A stretch of DNA of 64,000 nt from Verrucomicrobiaceae bacterium (lineage in GTDB: Bacteria; Verrucomicrobiota; Verrucomicrobiia; Verrucomicrobiales; Verrucomicrobiaceae), in the NCBI GenBank assembly GCA_947458455.1, contig CANGYJ010000014.1:53108-117107 (forward strand), given 5' to 3'. This document shows, one piece after another, positions 8,547 to 16,261 of this stretch (the first letter of the stretch is position 1; the number at the start of each line of letters is the position of its first letter). The notes below the pieces were generated by a model. That model was not told the origin of the DNA, did not search any database, and was given only the letters and a program-made list of their open reading frames with translations. Both the position numbers and the translations under genes were made by a program.

Positions 8547-9409
8547 AGGATGTCGTGCAGGTTGGCGCGGATCGTTTCGCTGATCGAATCGGTCGGCAGA
8601 TCGTTCGCCTCGGTGCCAAACGGGTCTTCAATTTCTTCGGCGATGACTTCGATGCTCGCGAAGGCGTAAAAAATCAACGTCACCACTGGCACCGCCCAGT
8701 AGCTGTAGTCCAGCACAAAACCGATCGGCATGGTAAAGACATACAGGAAGATCACCTTCTTCAAAAACAGGCTGTAGGCATACGGGATGGGCGTCTTCTT
8801 GATGCGCTCGCAGGCTCCCAGGTTGTCGGCAAAGGATTGCAGCTCGGCATTGAGCACGATGAGCTGTTCGCCGGAGATCTCGCCGGAGGTGTACAGGCGG
8901 TTGATCTCGACGAAGAGGGCCTTCAGCACCTGATTGGGTACATGGCCGCCTTTGGCAAAGTAAGCCGCGCCATAGCCGCCCTCCACGGTGAGCTTTTTCA
9001 CATCCACGCCTTTGCGCAGATGATCCTTCGAGGCGTGGATGAAGTTGTGGATGAGAGCACGGAACATCGCCCGCTGCTCCGTGGAGGCCTCCGGCAGGAA
9101 GGCGTTGAGCTTCAGCGCCAGGTTGCGTGAGTTGTTCACGAAGCTGCCCCAGAGTTTGCGCCCCTCCCACCAGCGTTCGTAGGCCGTGTTGGTGCGGAAG
9201 ATGAGCAGCATCGAAAGCACAAAGCCGATCAGCGTGTGCACCACGGTCGTGTTGCGGAAGGTCACATGAAAGACCTCATTCTCCAGCCAGCCGATCAGCG
9301 CCGTGTAGAACGCCACGGCGATCATGCCGGGCAGCAGCACGCGGAAGGTATCGCTGCGGTGAAAGGCAAAAATGAGCTTCCACCAGTCCTTGGGATTGTA
9401 GGTGATCAT
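8543..9409 (-). CDS. Bestrophin/RFP-TM family putative anion channel
   Basis: A 288-residue membrane protein of the bestrophin family. The signature region SMLLIFRTNTAYERWWEGR spans about residues 66-84, preceded by transmembrane helices near 24-42 and 56-72. Two more hydrophobic helices lie near residues 205-250, followed by a glutamate-rich IEVIAEEIEDPFG stretch, the usual C-terminal family block. Bacterial bestrophins form pentameric ion channels in the inner membrane. It is translationally coupled to the Mpv17-like gene (overlap 8543-8546), which suggests a joint membrane function. The start at 9409 gives a family-typical N-terminus. Confidence 0.88.
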   Translation of the reverse strand: MITYNPKDWWKLIFAFHRSDTFRVLLPGMIAVAFYTALIGWLENEVFHVTFRNTTVVHTLIGFVLSMLLIFRTNTAYERWWEGRKLWGSFVNNSRNLALKLNAFLPEASTEQRAMFRALIHNFIHASKDHLRKGVDVKKLTVEGGYGAAYFAKGGHVPNQVLKALFVEINRLYTSGEISGEQLIVLNAELQSFADNLGACERIKKTPIPYAYSLFLKKVIFLYVFTMPIGFVLDYSYWAVPVVTLIFYAFASIEVIAEEIEDPFGTEANDLPTDSISETIRANLHDIL

Positions 9410-9501
9410 GCGGCTTTGCTTTGCGGGAGGAGCGGCGCGGTGTCAAGAATTCCGCCCGTTCACCGCTTCCCGATTCATGGATGAGAAAGCCGCTCAAAGG
9501 C

Positions 9502-10614
9502 TCACGCATCTCGATGCGTCGGCACCGGTTTGCCGGGGCGGAAGTGCTCTTCGTGTTCCAACACGGCCTGCAGGCCGAAGAAACTGCTTCTGACCTGATC
9601 AAGAGCCGCTTTCACCGATTCCATCAGCGACGCCGGATCGGCCTCGGCACGGAGATTGATGATGAGCTGGCCGCCGGTAGTCGGTTCGTCGAGTTCCATG
9701 CCGAGTTCAGCGATGTAGTCGCTACGCACGAGATTGATGCTCGCCAGTTCGCCCGCGATACCGTCGTCGGGACTGAAGGTCATCTTGAAATGAGCGATCT
9801 CGACGCCGGCGACCTGCAAGCGCCCCTGCACATTCGTGGCGAGCTTTTTGAGGAAGGTGTTCGCGTCGAATTCGTCGTCCGATTTCAGTGTGACGGTGGC
9901 ATTCAGCCAGCCGAGAAGGGCTTCACCATCGGCATAGACTTCGTAATCGACGGCCATGGGATTGCGCCGCGCCTGCTCATCGGTCATGAGGCTGGCGAAA
10001 AGCTCGGCGAGACCGGTTTCCTGACGTGGCGAGGCCGTAACGACCTTCGCGAGCGGGAATTCCTTCATCAAAACGGCCCGCAGCTCCTCGCGCTGGGGGT
10101 CGTCGATGAGATCGCTTTTGCTGATGACGATGATGTCGGCCTCCTCGAGCTGCTTTTTGAAGATGTAGGCCACCTTGGAGGAAAAGGTGCCGCCCTCATC
10201 GAGACCGAACACACGCCGCGCCCGCACTGGATCGACCAGCACGCTCAGCGGTGCGATGGTGAAGGCATCGCCATACATGCGGCGCAGCGGATACGTCACC
10301 GTGGCGACGAGGTCCGTGCAACTCCCCACCGGCTCCGCGATGAAGACATCCGGCTTGGAGTCAGCCGTGAGCTTGCTGGCCGCATCGACGAGCGTGTTAA
10401 AGCGGCAGCAGAAGCACCCGCCCGCGATTTCCTCCGTCGCATAGCCCTGCCCGCGCAGCAGCTTCGTATCCACGAGGCCACCCGCTTGATCATTCGTGAT
10501 GAGGCCGACTTTGAGGCCCTGATCACTCAAATGCCGCGCCAACCGGCCGACGGTCGTCGTTTTGCCGGCTCCGAGGAAGCCGCCGATCATGATGTAGCGT
10601 GCGCGTTGGGACAT
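9502..10614 (-). CDS. CobW/COG0523-family GTPase, putative metal chaperone
   Basis: A 370-residue G3E GTPase. Walker A is GGFLGAGKTT (residues 11-20), switch region LITNDQAGGLVDT follows at 38-50, and the metal-binding CxCC motif is CFCC (67-70). SKSDLIDD is the NKxD-like guanine specificity motif. The C-terminal half (from about residue 240) is the CobW C domain. COG0523 proteins deliver zinc, cobalt or nickel to client enzymes. A divergent ArsR-type regulator and a 26-base palindrome 8 bases before the start codon point to metal-responsive control. The metal and client are unknown. Confidence 0.88.
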   Translation of the reverse strand: MSQRARYIMIGGFLGAGKTTTVGRLARHLSDQGLKVGLITNDQAGGLVDTKLLRGQGYATEEIAGGCFCCRFNTLVDAASKLTADSKPDVFIAEPVGSCTDLVATVTYPLRRMYGDAFTIAPLSVLVDPVRARRVFGLDEGGTFSSKVAYIFKKQLEEADIIVISKSDLIDDPQREELRAVLMKEFPLAKVVTASPRQETGLAELFASLMTDEQARRNPMAVDYEVYADGEALLGWLNATVTLKSDDEFDANTFLKKLATNVQGRLQVAGVEIAHFKMTFSPDDGIAGELASINLVRSDYIAELGMELDEPTTGGQLIINLRAEADPASLMESVKAALDQVRSSFFGLQAVLEHEEHFRPGKPVPTHRDA

Positions 10615-10622
10615 GGGTCGTT

Positions 10623-10648
10623 TTTATTTGCCAGATGTGGCAAATAAA
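10623..10648. promoter_or_regulatory. Perfect inverted repeat, probable ArsR-family operator
   Basis: TTTATTTGCC (10623-10632) and GGCAAATAAA (10639-10648) are perfect 10-base arms around a 6-base spacer. The site lies between the divergent GTPase (start 10614) and ArsR-like (start 10703) genes, close enough to the GTPase start to block its transcription or translation initiation. AT-rich palindromes of this form are usual ArsR/SmtB operators. Binding is inferred. Confidence 0.75.
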
Positions 10649-10702
10649 CAAGCGCCAAGCACGCATCTTGCAGAAAATTCTTCCGCGCTGTATTCCCACG
10701 AC

Positions 10703-11017
10703 ATGCCCGCCCGCAAAACCTTCGACTGCCTCTGCGCCATGCGTGCTCTGGGCGAGCCGACCCGGCTGCGCCTCGTGCGCAAGCTCATCGCCGGGGCGAA
10801 GCCGGTGACCGAGCTGTGCGACGCACTCCACGTCACGCCCTACAACGTCTCCAAGCACCTCCGCGTCCTCAAAGAAGCCGGCCTGCTCGAAGTGGAAAAA
10901 CAAGGCCAGCAGCGCATCTACGCCCTCGCCACCGCCTTCCGCGAAAAGCTCTCGAACAACGCCAAAACCCTCGACCTCGGCTGCTGCCAGTTTCATTTCG
11001 ACAAGCTGCCAGAGTAG
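10703..11017 (+). CDS. ArsR/SmtB-family winged-helix transcriptional regulator
   Basis: A 104-residue regulator with the ArsR winged-helix pattern: LGEPTRLRLVRKLIAG (helices 1-2, residues 16-31), VTELCDALHVTPYNVSKHL (recognition helix, 35-53) and the beta wing through RIYALA (71-76). Cysteines at 9, 11, 39 and the pair at 94-95, with a histidine at 98, could sense a metal, although the placement does not match ArsR, CadC or SmtB exactly. ATG 10703 was chosen because upstream codons run back through the operator. It probably represses itself and the divergent CobW-type GTPase through the palindrome at 10623-10648. Confidence 0.85.
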   Translation: MPARKTFDCLCAMRALGEPTRLRLVRKLIAGAKPVTELCDALHVTPYNVSKHLRVLKEAGLLEVEKQGQQRIYALATAFREKLSNNAKTLDLGCCQFHFDKLPE

Positions 11018-11118
11018 CGAAAGGCGATATTCATACGTCGAAAACGATGTCGTATGGAAAACATCGGATTAAACCTCCAAAGCGGCTTCCAGTGACCGCC
11101 CGACCTTTTACCTCCCCC

Positions 11119-11529
11119 ATGCTTTCCATCCTCTCCAAAGCCCTATTCTGGCGTCTCGTGGTCATCGTGTGGAGCGCTGTGCTCTACATGCTCTCCGCGC
11201 AGCCGGGCATCGCGCTTCCCGGCGGCTTTCCGGGCATCGACAAAGTCGAGCATGCCACCTACTTCACGCTGGGCGGGATGTGCTTTCTGCTGGGGTTGCG
11301 GCTCGCTGGCCTCGCGCAGGGCAAGACGGCCGCCATCGTGCTCGCGGTGCTGTTTTGCTCTCTCGTGGGCGTTTTGGACGAGTGGCATCAAACCTTCACG
11401 CCTGGCCGCAGCGGCAATGATGTCTGGGACTGGCTGGCGGACACACTTGGCGGCTTTTTGGGTGCCCACGCCGCGTTTTGGGTGGAGAAGAAGCTTACTT
11501 CTGCGTCCACCAAAGGATCAGGGCGGTGA
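11119..11529 (+). CDS. VanZ-like family membrane protein
   Basis: A 136-residue membrane protein with three or four hydrophobic helices and the VanZ signature LDEWHQTFTPGR followed by DVWDWLADTLGG. The family is named after the teicoplanin-resistance accessory VanZ, but most members, like this one, have no known role. ATG 11119 gives a usual N-terminus; an in-frame ATG at 11047 would add 24 residues. The last 35 bases overlap the 3' end of the convergent nuoH. A short inverted repeat CATACG/CGTATG (11032-11037, 11051-11056) lies between this gene and the regulator. Confidence 0.85.
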   Translation: MLSILSKALFWRLVVIVWSAVLYMLSAQPGIALPGGFPGIDKVEHATYFTLGGMCFLLGLRLAGLAQGKTAAIVLAVLFCSLVGVLDEWHQTFTPGRSGNDVWDWLADTLGGFLGAHAAFWVEKKLTSASTKGSGR

Positions 11530-12712
11530 GGAAGACGTTCGCGAGGGCGAGCTCGAAGAAAATTTTCCAACCGAGCGCCATGAGCTGGTCAAAGCGGAAG
11601 CGCGGAAGCGTCCAGCGGATGGCGATGAAGAAGAGGATGAAGGCGAAGACCTTGGCGAAGAAGGTGGCGATGTGCAGCAGACCGAGCCACCAGGGGGTGT
11701 TTCCTGCTTCAAAGGCCAGGCCGAGATAGGGCGCGAAGGGAATGCTCCAGCCGCCGAGGAAGAGCGTCACAGCCATGCCGGAGCCGATGATCATGGCGGC
11801 ATACTCACCCATGAAGAAGAGGGCGAATTTCATCGAGCTGTACTCGGTGTGATAACCGGCGACGAGTTCGGTCTCGCACTCCGCGAGGTCGAAGGGTAGG
11901 CGGTTCGTCTCGGCAAACATGGAGACGGTGAAGATGCAAAAGCTGATGACGATGGGGATCATGAGCGCCCAGCGCTGGAAGCTGAGGCCCTCGCCCCAGA
12001 AGGGCAGCAGGAGCCAGCCGTTCGCGTCCTGGTAGGCGGCCATCTTGCCGAGATTCAGATCGCCGAAGATCATGAAGACAGGGATGATCGAGAGGCCGAG
12101 GGAGATCTCATACGAGATCATCTGGGCGCTAGAGCGCACCCCGCCGAGGAAGGGGTATTTGGAGTTCGATGCCCATCCGGCGAGCACGATGCCATACACG
12201 CCGATGGAGGCGATGGCGAAGGTGAAGAGCGGCCCGACGCTGAGATCAGCGATGACGAGCTTCACCGGCTCGGTAAAGCCGCTGCCGCCGAAAATCGAGG
12301 TCACGATGGGATTGAGGAAGCTCAGATCGATCTCGCTGCCGAAGGGCAACACCGCGCAGGTGAGCAGGGCGGGCACCACGACGAGGCAGGGAGCCATCCA
12401 GTAGTAAACCTTTCGCACATGGGCAGGCACGAAGTCCTCCTTCAGGATGAACTTCAATCCATCCGCCGCCGCTTGGGCGAGTCCACCGATACCGAGGGGC
12501 TGCCAGTCCTTCTTGAAGCCGAAGAGCGTGAGTGGCACGCCGACGCGGTTCGGACCCACGCGGTCCTGGATCACGGCAGACAGACGACGCTCGAAATACA
12601 CCGAGATCGACACAAGCGGCAGAATGACCAGAAAGCAGAGGAAAACGATCTTCCCGACCGAGACGGCGAGGGAGAGCAGGTCAATGGCAGCAAAGGGCAG
12701 CGAGGGGGTCAT
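11495..12712 (-). CDS. nuoH: NADH-quinone oxidoreductase subunit H
   Basis: A 405-residue membrane subunit of respiratory complex I, at the junction with the quinone site. Diagnostic blocks are ERRLSAVIQDRVGPNRVG near residues 44-60 and AETNRLPFDLAE followed by ETELVAGYHTEYSSM near 265-295. About eight hydrophobic helices are visible. ATG 12712 was chosen because upstream in-frame codons are unlike NuoH. No other nuo gene is in the window, so nuoH is separated from at least its immediate usual partners (nuoG, nuoI). A TGTGA-N6-TCACA palindrome lies 46 bases upstream. Confidence 0.95.
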   Translation of the reverse strand: MTPSLPFAAIDLLSLAVSVGKIVFLCFLVILPLVSISVYFERRLSAVIQDRVGPNRVGVPLTLFGFKKDWQPLGIGGLAQAAADGLKFILKEDFVPAHVRKVYYWMAPCLVVVPALLTCAVLPFGSEIDLSFLNPIVTSIFGGSGFTEPVKLVIADLSVGPLFTFAIASIGVYGIVLAGWASNSKYPFLGGVRSSAQMISYEISLGLSIIPVFMIFGDLNLGKMAAYQDANGWLLLPFWGEGLSFQRWALMIPIVISFCIFTVSMFAETNRLPFDLAECETELVAGYHTEYSSMKFALFFMGEYAAMIIGSGMAVTLFLGGWSIPFAPYLGLAFEAGNTPWWLGLLHIATFFAKVFAFILFFIAIRWTLPRFRFDQLMALGWKIFFELALANVFLTALILWWTQK

Positions 12713-12757
12713 CTGGGGCCGATTATCCGGTCGAGGGAGGGAGGGGCAACCCGATTT

Positions 12758-12773
12758 TGTGAAAAATTTCACA
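12758..12773. promoter_or_regulatory. CRP/FNR-like palindrome upstream of nuoH
   Basis: TGTGAAAAATTTCACA is a perfect 16-base palindrome containing TGTGA-N6-TCACA, the half-site arrangement recognised by E. coli CRP. The symmetry extends to 9-base arms (12756-12775). It sits 46 bases upstream of the nuoH start. Control by a CRP/FNR-family protein is inferred; no such regulator gene is in the window. Confidence 0.55.
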
Positions 12774-12888
12774 AAGTCGCCTTCGAGGCATCGCCAGACA
12801 GACGAAATCGCCTCGGTCAAAGACAACCAAGGAAAATCGGTTCATCCGGGAAGTTGGCGACTTCTCCGGGCGGCAGATTGTTCAACGT

Positions 12889-13091
12889 CCCCTCACCTAA
12901 CCTCTCCCCGGACCATGCCGTGCAGTCATCGGCTACCGCTCGCGGGGAGAGGGACCGGAATGCCCGCGTCAGCTTCTGCCCAGTGAATGTAAAGCAGCCA
13001 AAAATCAGCCCGCGCACTTTTCAGTCCCTCTCCCCGCTGGGCGTATCCGCCTGCTTTTTGGGAGGATGGCGGGGAGAGGTTAGGTGAGGGG
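12889..13091. repeat. REP-like doublet: two facing hairpins
   Basis: This element occupies most of the 472-base gap between the nuoH start and the 3' end of the peptidase gene. The outer arms are a perfect 21-base inverted repeat (12889-12909 and 13071-13091). The inner arms are a perfect 14-base inverted repeat, GCGGGGAGAGGGAC (12942-12955) with 13024-13037. Each half is itself a hairpin: CCTCTCCCC pairs with GGGGAGAGG within 12901-12952 and again within 13027-13079. The layout matches a bacterial interspersed mosaic element. No gene was seen in the gap. Confidence 0.85.
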
Positions 13092-13184
13092 CGCCGCCAG
13101 AAGACCATGATCGAGGAATGCATCAATTTTCCGGATGAGTCGGAAAGGAGCTTTGAGGCATTCCTTGGTTATTTCACGGCATGC

Positions 13185-14723
13185 TTACTTCAAACACGCC
13201 GCGATGAAGGCGGCGATGTCAGCGTGCATCTTTTTCATGTCCGGCTGATTGGTGTACATCATGTGGCCGGCGTCGTATTCGGCGGTGTGGATGTTTTTCT
13301 GAAGCTCGGCCGGGATGGCGAGGTGGCGGAGGCTGTGGACCATGTTGTCCGGCGGAGTCACGAGATCGGCCCAGCCCATCAAGGTGAGCACATGGAGGTG
13401 AGGATTGCCCTTCATGGCCTTGGCGAGGTCGTGGTTCACGCTGGTGTAGTGATTGCCTTCGCCGTGATTCCAGCCGGGCTGGGGCTTCAGTGCCTCGTAG
13501 GGTAGATCACGCTCAAATTTCAGCTCCTCGCGCAGGTAGGCATTCATGCTGGCCGCCGCGATGCCGCCGACGACGTTCATGAAGGGATCGATCTCGGGAA
13601 AATTCTCCGAGACATCGGCATCGCGGCCGGTGACGCGGGCATCGTAGGCACCGAGCACGAGTCCCTGATCCCGCAGCAAGTGCTCGCGGAAAAGTCCGCC
13701 GCTGATGAGCATGTTGTGGTCGTCGATGAGCTTCTCCGGCAGGCCGGTGAGGCGGGCGAGCTTCTTCACCACCGTGGCACGTTCAGCTTTGGGCAAGGCA
13801 TGCGCCATGTGCAGGGCGTGCGAGTAGTCGCGATACACAAAGTCACGCGCCTCGGCGATGGCCTTGTCACGCGGGGCGTTTTGGAGATCGGCAGGCAGGC
13901 GCTTGTGGTAATGCGCCACGGCCGCGAGGGCGGGCACCAGCACCATGTTTGGCAGGTCATTGATGGTCGTGCCGATGAGCGTGTCGTAGTCCAGCAGGCC
14001 GGAGACGATGATCAGACCATTTAAATAGATGCGATGACGGGACGCGAGATGCTCCGCCAGACCGCCGCCGCGAATGCCGCCGTAGCTTTCACCGGCGAGG
14101 AACTTCGGCGAGGACCAGCGCTTCTCGCGGGTGATCCACAGTCGGATGAATTCAGCCACCGCGGTGATGTCCTCCTTCACGCCGAGGAATTCATTCACCT
14201 TCTGCGGATCGGTGGCCGTGCTGAAGCCGGTATTCACCGGGTCGATGAAGACGAGATCCGTATCACTCAGCAGGGAGAATTCATTTGGCACGAGACCGCC
14301 CGGCGGCTTCGGCGGCGTGAGCCCATCCGCAGGCAAATCCACCCGCCGCGGCCCGAAGGCCCCGAGATGCAGCCACACGCTGCTGCTGCCGGGGCCGCCA
14401 TTGAAGCAAAACGTCACCGGGCGTGTCTTCGCATCCGCGCCTTCCTTCGTGTAGGCGATGTGAAACACCTGCGCCGAGGGGTTGCCATCCGCTTTCAGGA
14501 TCGGCAGCATCGCTGCCGTGGCTTTGTACTTCACTTCCTTGCCGCCAATGGTCACGGAGCCATGCGTGACAGACGATTCTTCCTTTTTGTCGTCCTTCTT
14601 TGGCTCCTCCTTTTTCTCGGCGGGCTTCGCCTCGGGCTTGGGCGGATCTTTTTTGGCTTCATCGGCTAGGGCGACAAGGCTGCATGATAGAGCAAATAGG
14701 ACGGGTAGGCTGGAGCGGAACAT
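13185..14723 (-). CDS. Secreted S10-family serine carboxypeptidase-like peptidase
   Basis: A 512-residue alpha/beta-hydrolase of peptidase family S10. A signal peptide spans about residues 1-20, followed by a Lys/Glu/Pro-rich linker (21-52). Family motifs are NGGPGSSS (108-115, oxyanion hole), the nucleophile in GESYGG (S213), an aspartate in MGWADLVTPP and the catalytic histidine in YDAGHMMY near the C-terminus. The enzyme probably removes C-terminal amino acids from peptides in the periplasm. The charged linker may tether or space the domain from the envelope. It lies alone, upstream (in its own sense) of the REP-like doublet. Confidence 0.88.
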   Translation of the reverse strand: MFRSSLPVLFALSCSLVALADEAKKDPPKPEAKPAEKKEEPKKDDKKEESSVTHGSVTIGGKEVKYKATAAMLPILKADGNPSAQVFHIAYTKEGADAKTRPVTFCFNGGPGSSSVWLHLGAFGPRRVDLPADGLTPPKPPGGLVPNEFSLLSDTDLVFIDPVNTGFSTATDPQKVNEFLGVKEDITAVAEFIRLWITREKRWSSPKFLAGESYGGIRGGGLAEHLASRHRIYLNGLIIVSGLLDYDTLIGTTINDLPNMVLVPALAAVAHYHKRLPADLQNAPRDKAIAEARDFVYRDYSHALHMAHALPKAERATVVKKLARLTGLPEKLIDDHNMLISGGLFREHLLRDQGLVLGAYDARVTGRDADVSENFPEIDPFMNVVGGIAAASMNAYLREELKFERDLPYEALKPQPGWNHGEGNHYTSVNHDLAKAMKGNPHLHVLTLMGWADLVTPPDNMVHSLRHLAIPAELQKNIHTAEYDAGHMMYTNQPDMKKMHADIAAFIAACLK

Positions 14724-14789
14724 CCCGCCAAGCTACGCGAAGACCGAATGAGGCGTCAACCGGCATAGAGGTGGATTTGGCGTCTCAGG

Positions 14790-16175
14790 TCATGCCAAAA
14801 TCCCCGTTGCTACCTCGCCGCCCACGTTCGTGAGGCGGAAATTCCGGCCGCCGTGGTTGTAGGTGAGCTTCGTGTGGTCGAGGCCGAGGAGGTGCAGCAT
14901 CGTCGCGTGCCAATCGTGGATGTGCATGCGGTTCTCCACAGCGCGGTAGCCGATCTCATCGGTGGAGCCGTAGCGCAGGCCGCCTTTTACACCGCCGCCA
15001 GCCATCCAGATGCTGTAGCCTTTGTGATTGTGATCACGACCGTCGCCACTCTGCGCATACGGCGTGCGGCCAAATTCGCCTGCCCAGACCACCAGCGTAT
15101 CCTTGAGCATGCCGCGTGCTTTCAGATCGGTCAAAAGCGCCGCGATGGGCTGATCGGTGGCGGCACAATTCGTCGCGAGTTGCTCACGCAGGCGATTGTG
15201 ATGATCCCAGTTCCCCGGCGAGGCGATCTCGATGAAGCGCACGCCCGCCTCCGCCAAACGTCGCGCCATTAGGCACTGCCGCGCAAATTGATCTTTGCCC
15301 ACGCCGATGCCGTAGAGCTGGCGGATGTGCTCCGGCTCGCCGCGCAGGTCCAGCACATCGGGCACCTCGCTCTGCATGCGGAAGGCCAGCTCAAAGGATT
15401 CGATCGCCCCTTCGATCTCGGGGTGATGGCCGTCACGCGCCATCTTCCGTTCATTCAGGCCGCGAATGAGATCGATCTGCGCACGTTGAAGATCACGCGG
15501 CACATTCTTGTTCTCGATGTTCTTCATCGGCGGTCCTGGGGCCACGTCCTTGTTCAAAAGCGCCGCGTAGAGGTCCGGGAGCTGCGATCCGCCGATCTTC
15601 GTGCCTTGGCAGATCGCGGGCAGGAACGCGCTGCCGTAGTTCTGCGCCCCACCGTTGTCCGCCGGTGGATTTAGCGTGATGAAGCCGGGCAAATTTTCAT
15701 TCTCTGTGCCAAGCCCGTACAGCGTCCAAGCGCCGATGGAGGGCCGCACAAACTGAAACGAGCCTGTGTGCATCTGCCCAAAGGCCTGCGCATGATTCGG
15801 CAGATCCGTGTGCATCGAGTTGATGATGCAAAGTTCGTCCGCGTGCTTCGCGAGGTGCGGATAAAGGCTGGTGATCCATTGGCCGGATTGACCATGCTGA
15901 CGCAGCTCATGCACGGGGGCATACAGCTTCGCTCCCGCTGAGTCACGGCCAAGGTCCGCTGTCTTGCCATCGCGCTTTGTCAGCTCTGGCTTGTAGTCAA
16001 AAAGGTCCACATGGGACGGGCCGCCGCGCATGGTGAGGAAGATCACCCGCTTTGCCCGAGCGGCCAAATGCGGTGTCTTCGATGCCAGCCCACCCTTCGC
16101 CTGAGCCAACGCCGAAAACGCCAGCCAGCCGATGCCGGAGGAGGTGGTTTGGAGGAAGTGGCGGCGTGCGTTCAT
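14790..16175 (-). CDS. DUF1501 protein with Tat-type signal (first copy)
   Basis: A 461-residue DUF1501 protein, a sulfatase/alkaline-phosphatase-fold family expanded in planctomycetes and verrucomicrobia. A twin-arginine-like signal (RRHFL at residues 4-8) is followed by a hydrophobic stretch. Conserved blocks are RGGPSHVDLFDYKP near residue 50, EFGRTPYAQ near 366, and DHNHKGYS and HDWHATMLHLLGLDH toward the C-terminus. The histidine and aspartate clusters look metal-binding. It is the last gene of a three-gene unit with a DUF1549/DUF1553 protein and a second DUF1501 protein. The family substrate is unknown. Confidence 0.88.
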   Translation of the reverse strand: MNARRHFLQTTSSGIGWLAFSALAQAKGGLASKTPHLAARAKRVIFLTMRGGPSHVDLFDYKPELTKRDGKTADLGRDSAGAKLYAPVHELRQHGQSGQWITSLYPHLAKHADELCIINSMHTDLPNHAQAFGQMHTGSFQFVRPSIGAWTLYGLGTENENLPGFITLNPPADNGGAQNYGSAFLPAICQGTKIGGSQLPDLYAALLNKDVAPGPPMKNIENKNVPRDLQRAQIDLIRGLNERKMARDGHHPEIEGAIESFELAFRMQSEVPDVLDLRGEPEHIRQLYGIGVGKDQFARQCLMARRLAEAGVRFIEIASPGNWDHHNRLREQLATNCAATDQPIAALLTDLKARGMLKDTLVVWAGEFGRTPYAQSGDGRDHNHKGYSIWMAGGGVKGGLRYGSTDEIGYRAVENRMHIHDWHATMLHLLGLDHTKLTYNHGGRNFRLTNVGGEVATGILA

Positions 16176-16261
16176 GTTCGTCGTTCGGCCTTTAGGCCGT
16201 CGGGTTGTTGTTACGTGTGCTTTTCATCAAAGATGGGCGGGCTGAAGCCCGAACTACGAAC
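16176..16261. repeat. Two-hairpin palindromic element filling an intergenic gap
   Basis: The gap between two operon genes is exactly this element. The outer arms GTTCGTCGTTC (16176-16186) and GAACTACGAAC (16251-16261) match at 10 of 11 positions. Two inner hairpins are perfect: CGGCCT-TT-AGGCCG (16186-16199) and CGGGCT-GA-AGCCCG (16238-16251). Because nothing else lies between the genes, the element must also supply the ribosome-binding region of the downstream DUF1501 gene. Confidence 0.88.

Noticed and set aside
9421..10647. 408-codon plus-strand frame opposite the CobW GTPase
   Set aside because: The GTPase has complete nucleotide and metal motifs; the frame also runs through the operator palindrome.
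11032..11056. Terminator after the ArsR-like gene
   Set aside because: The CATACG/CGTATG arms are only six bases, the loop is 13 bases and no T-run follows.
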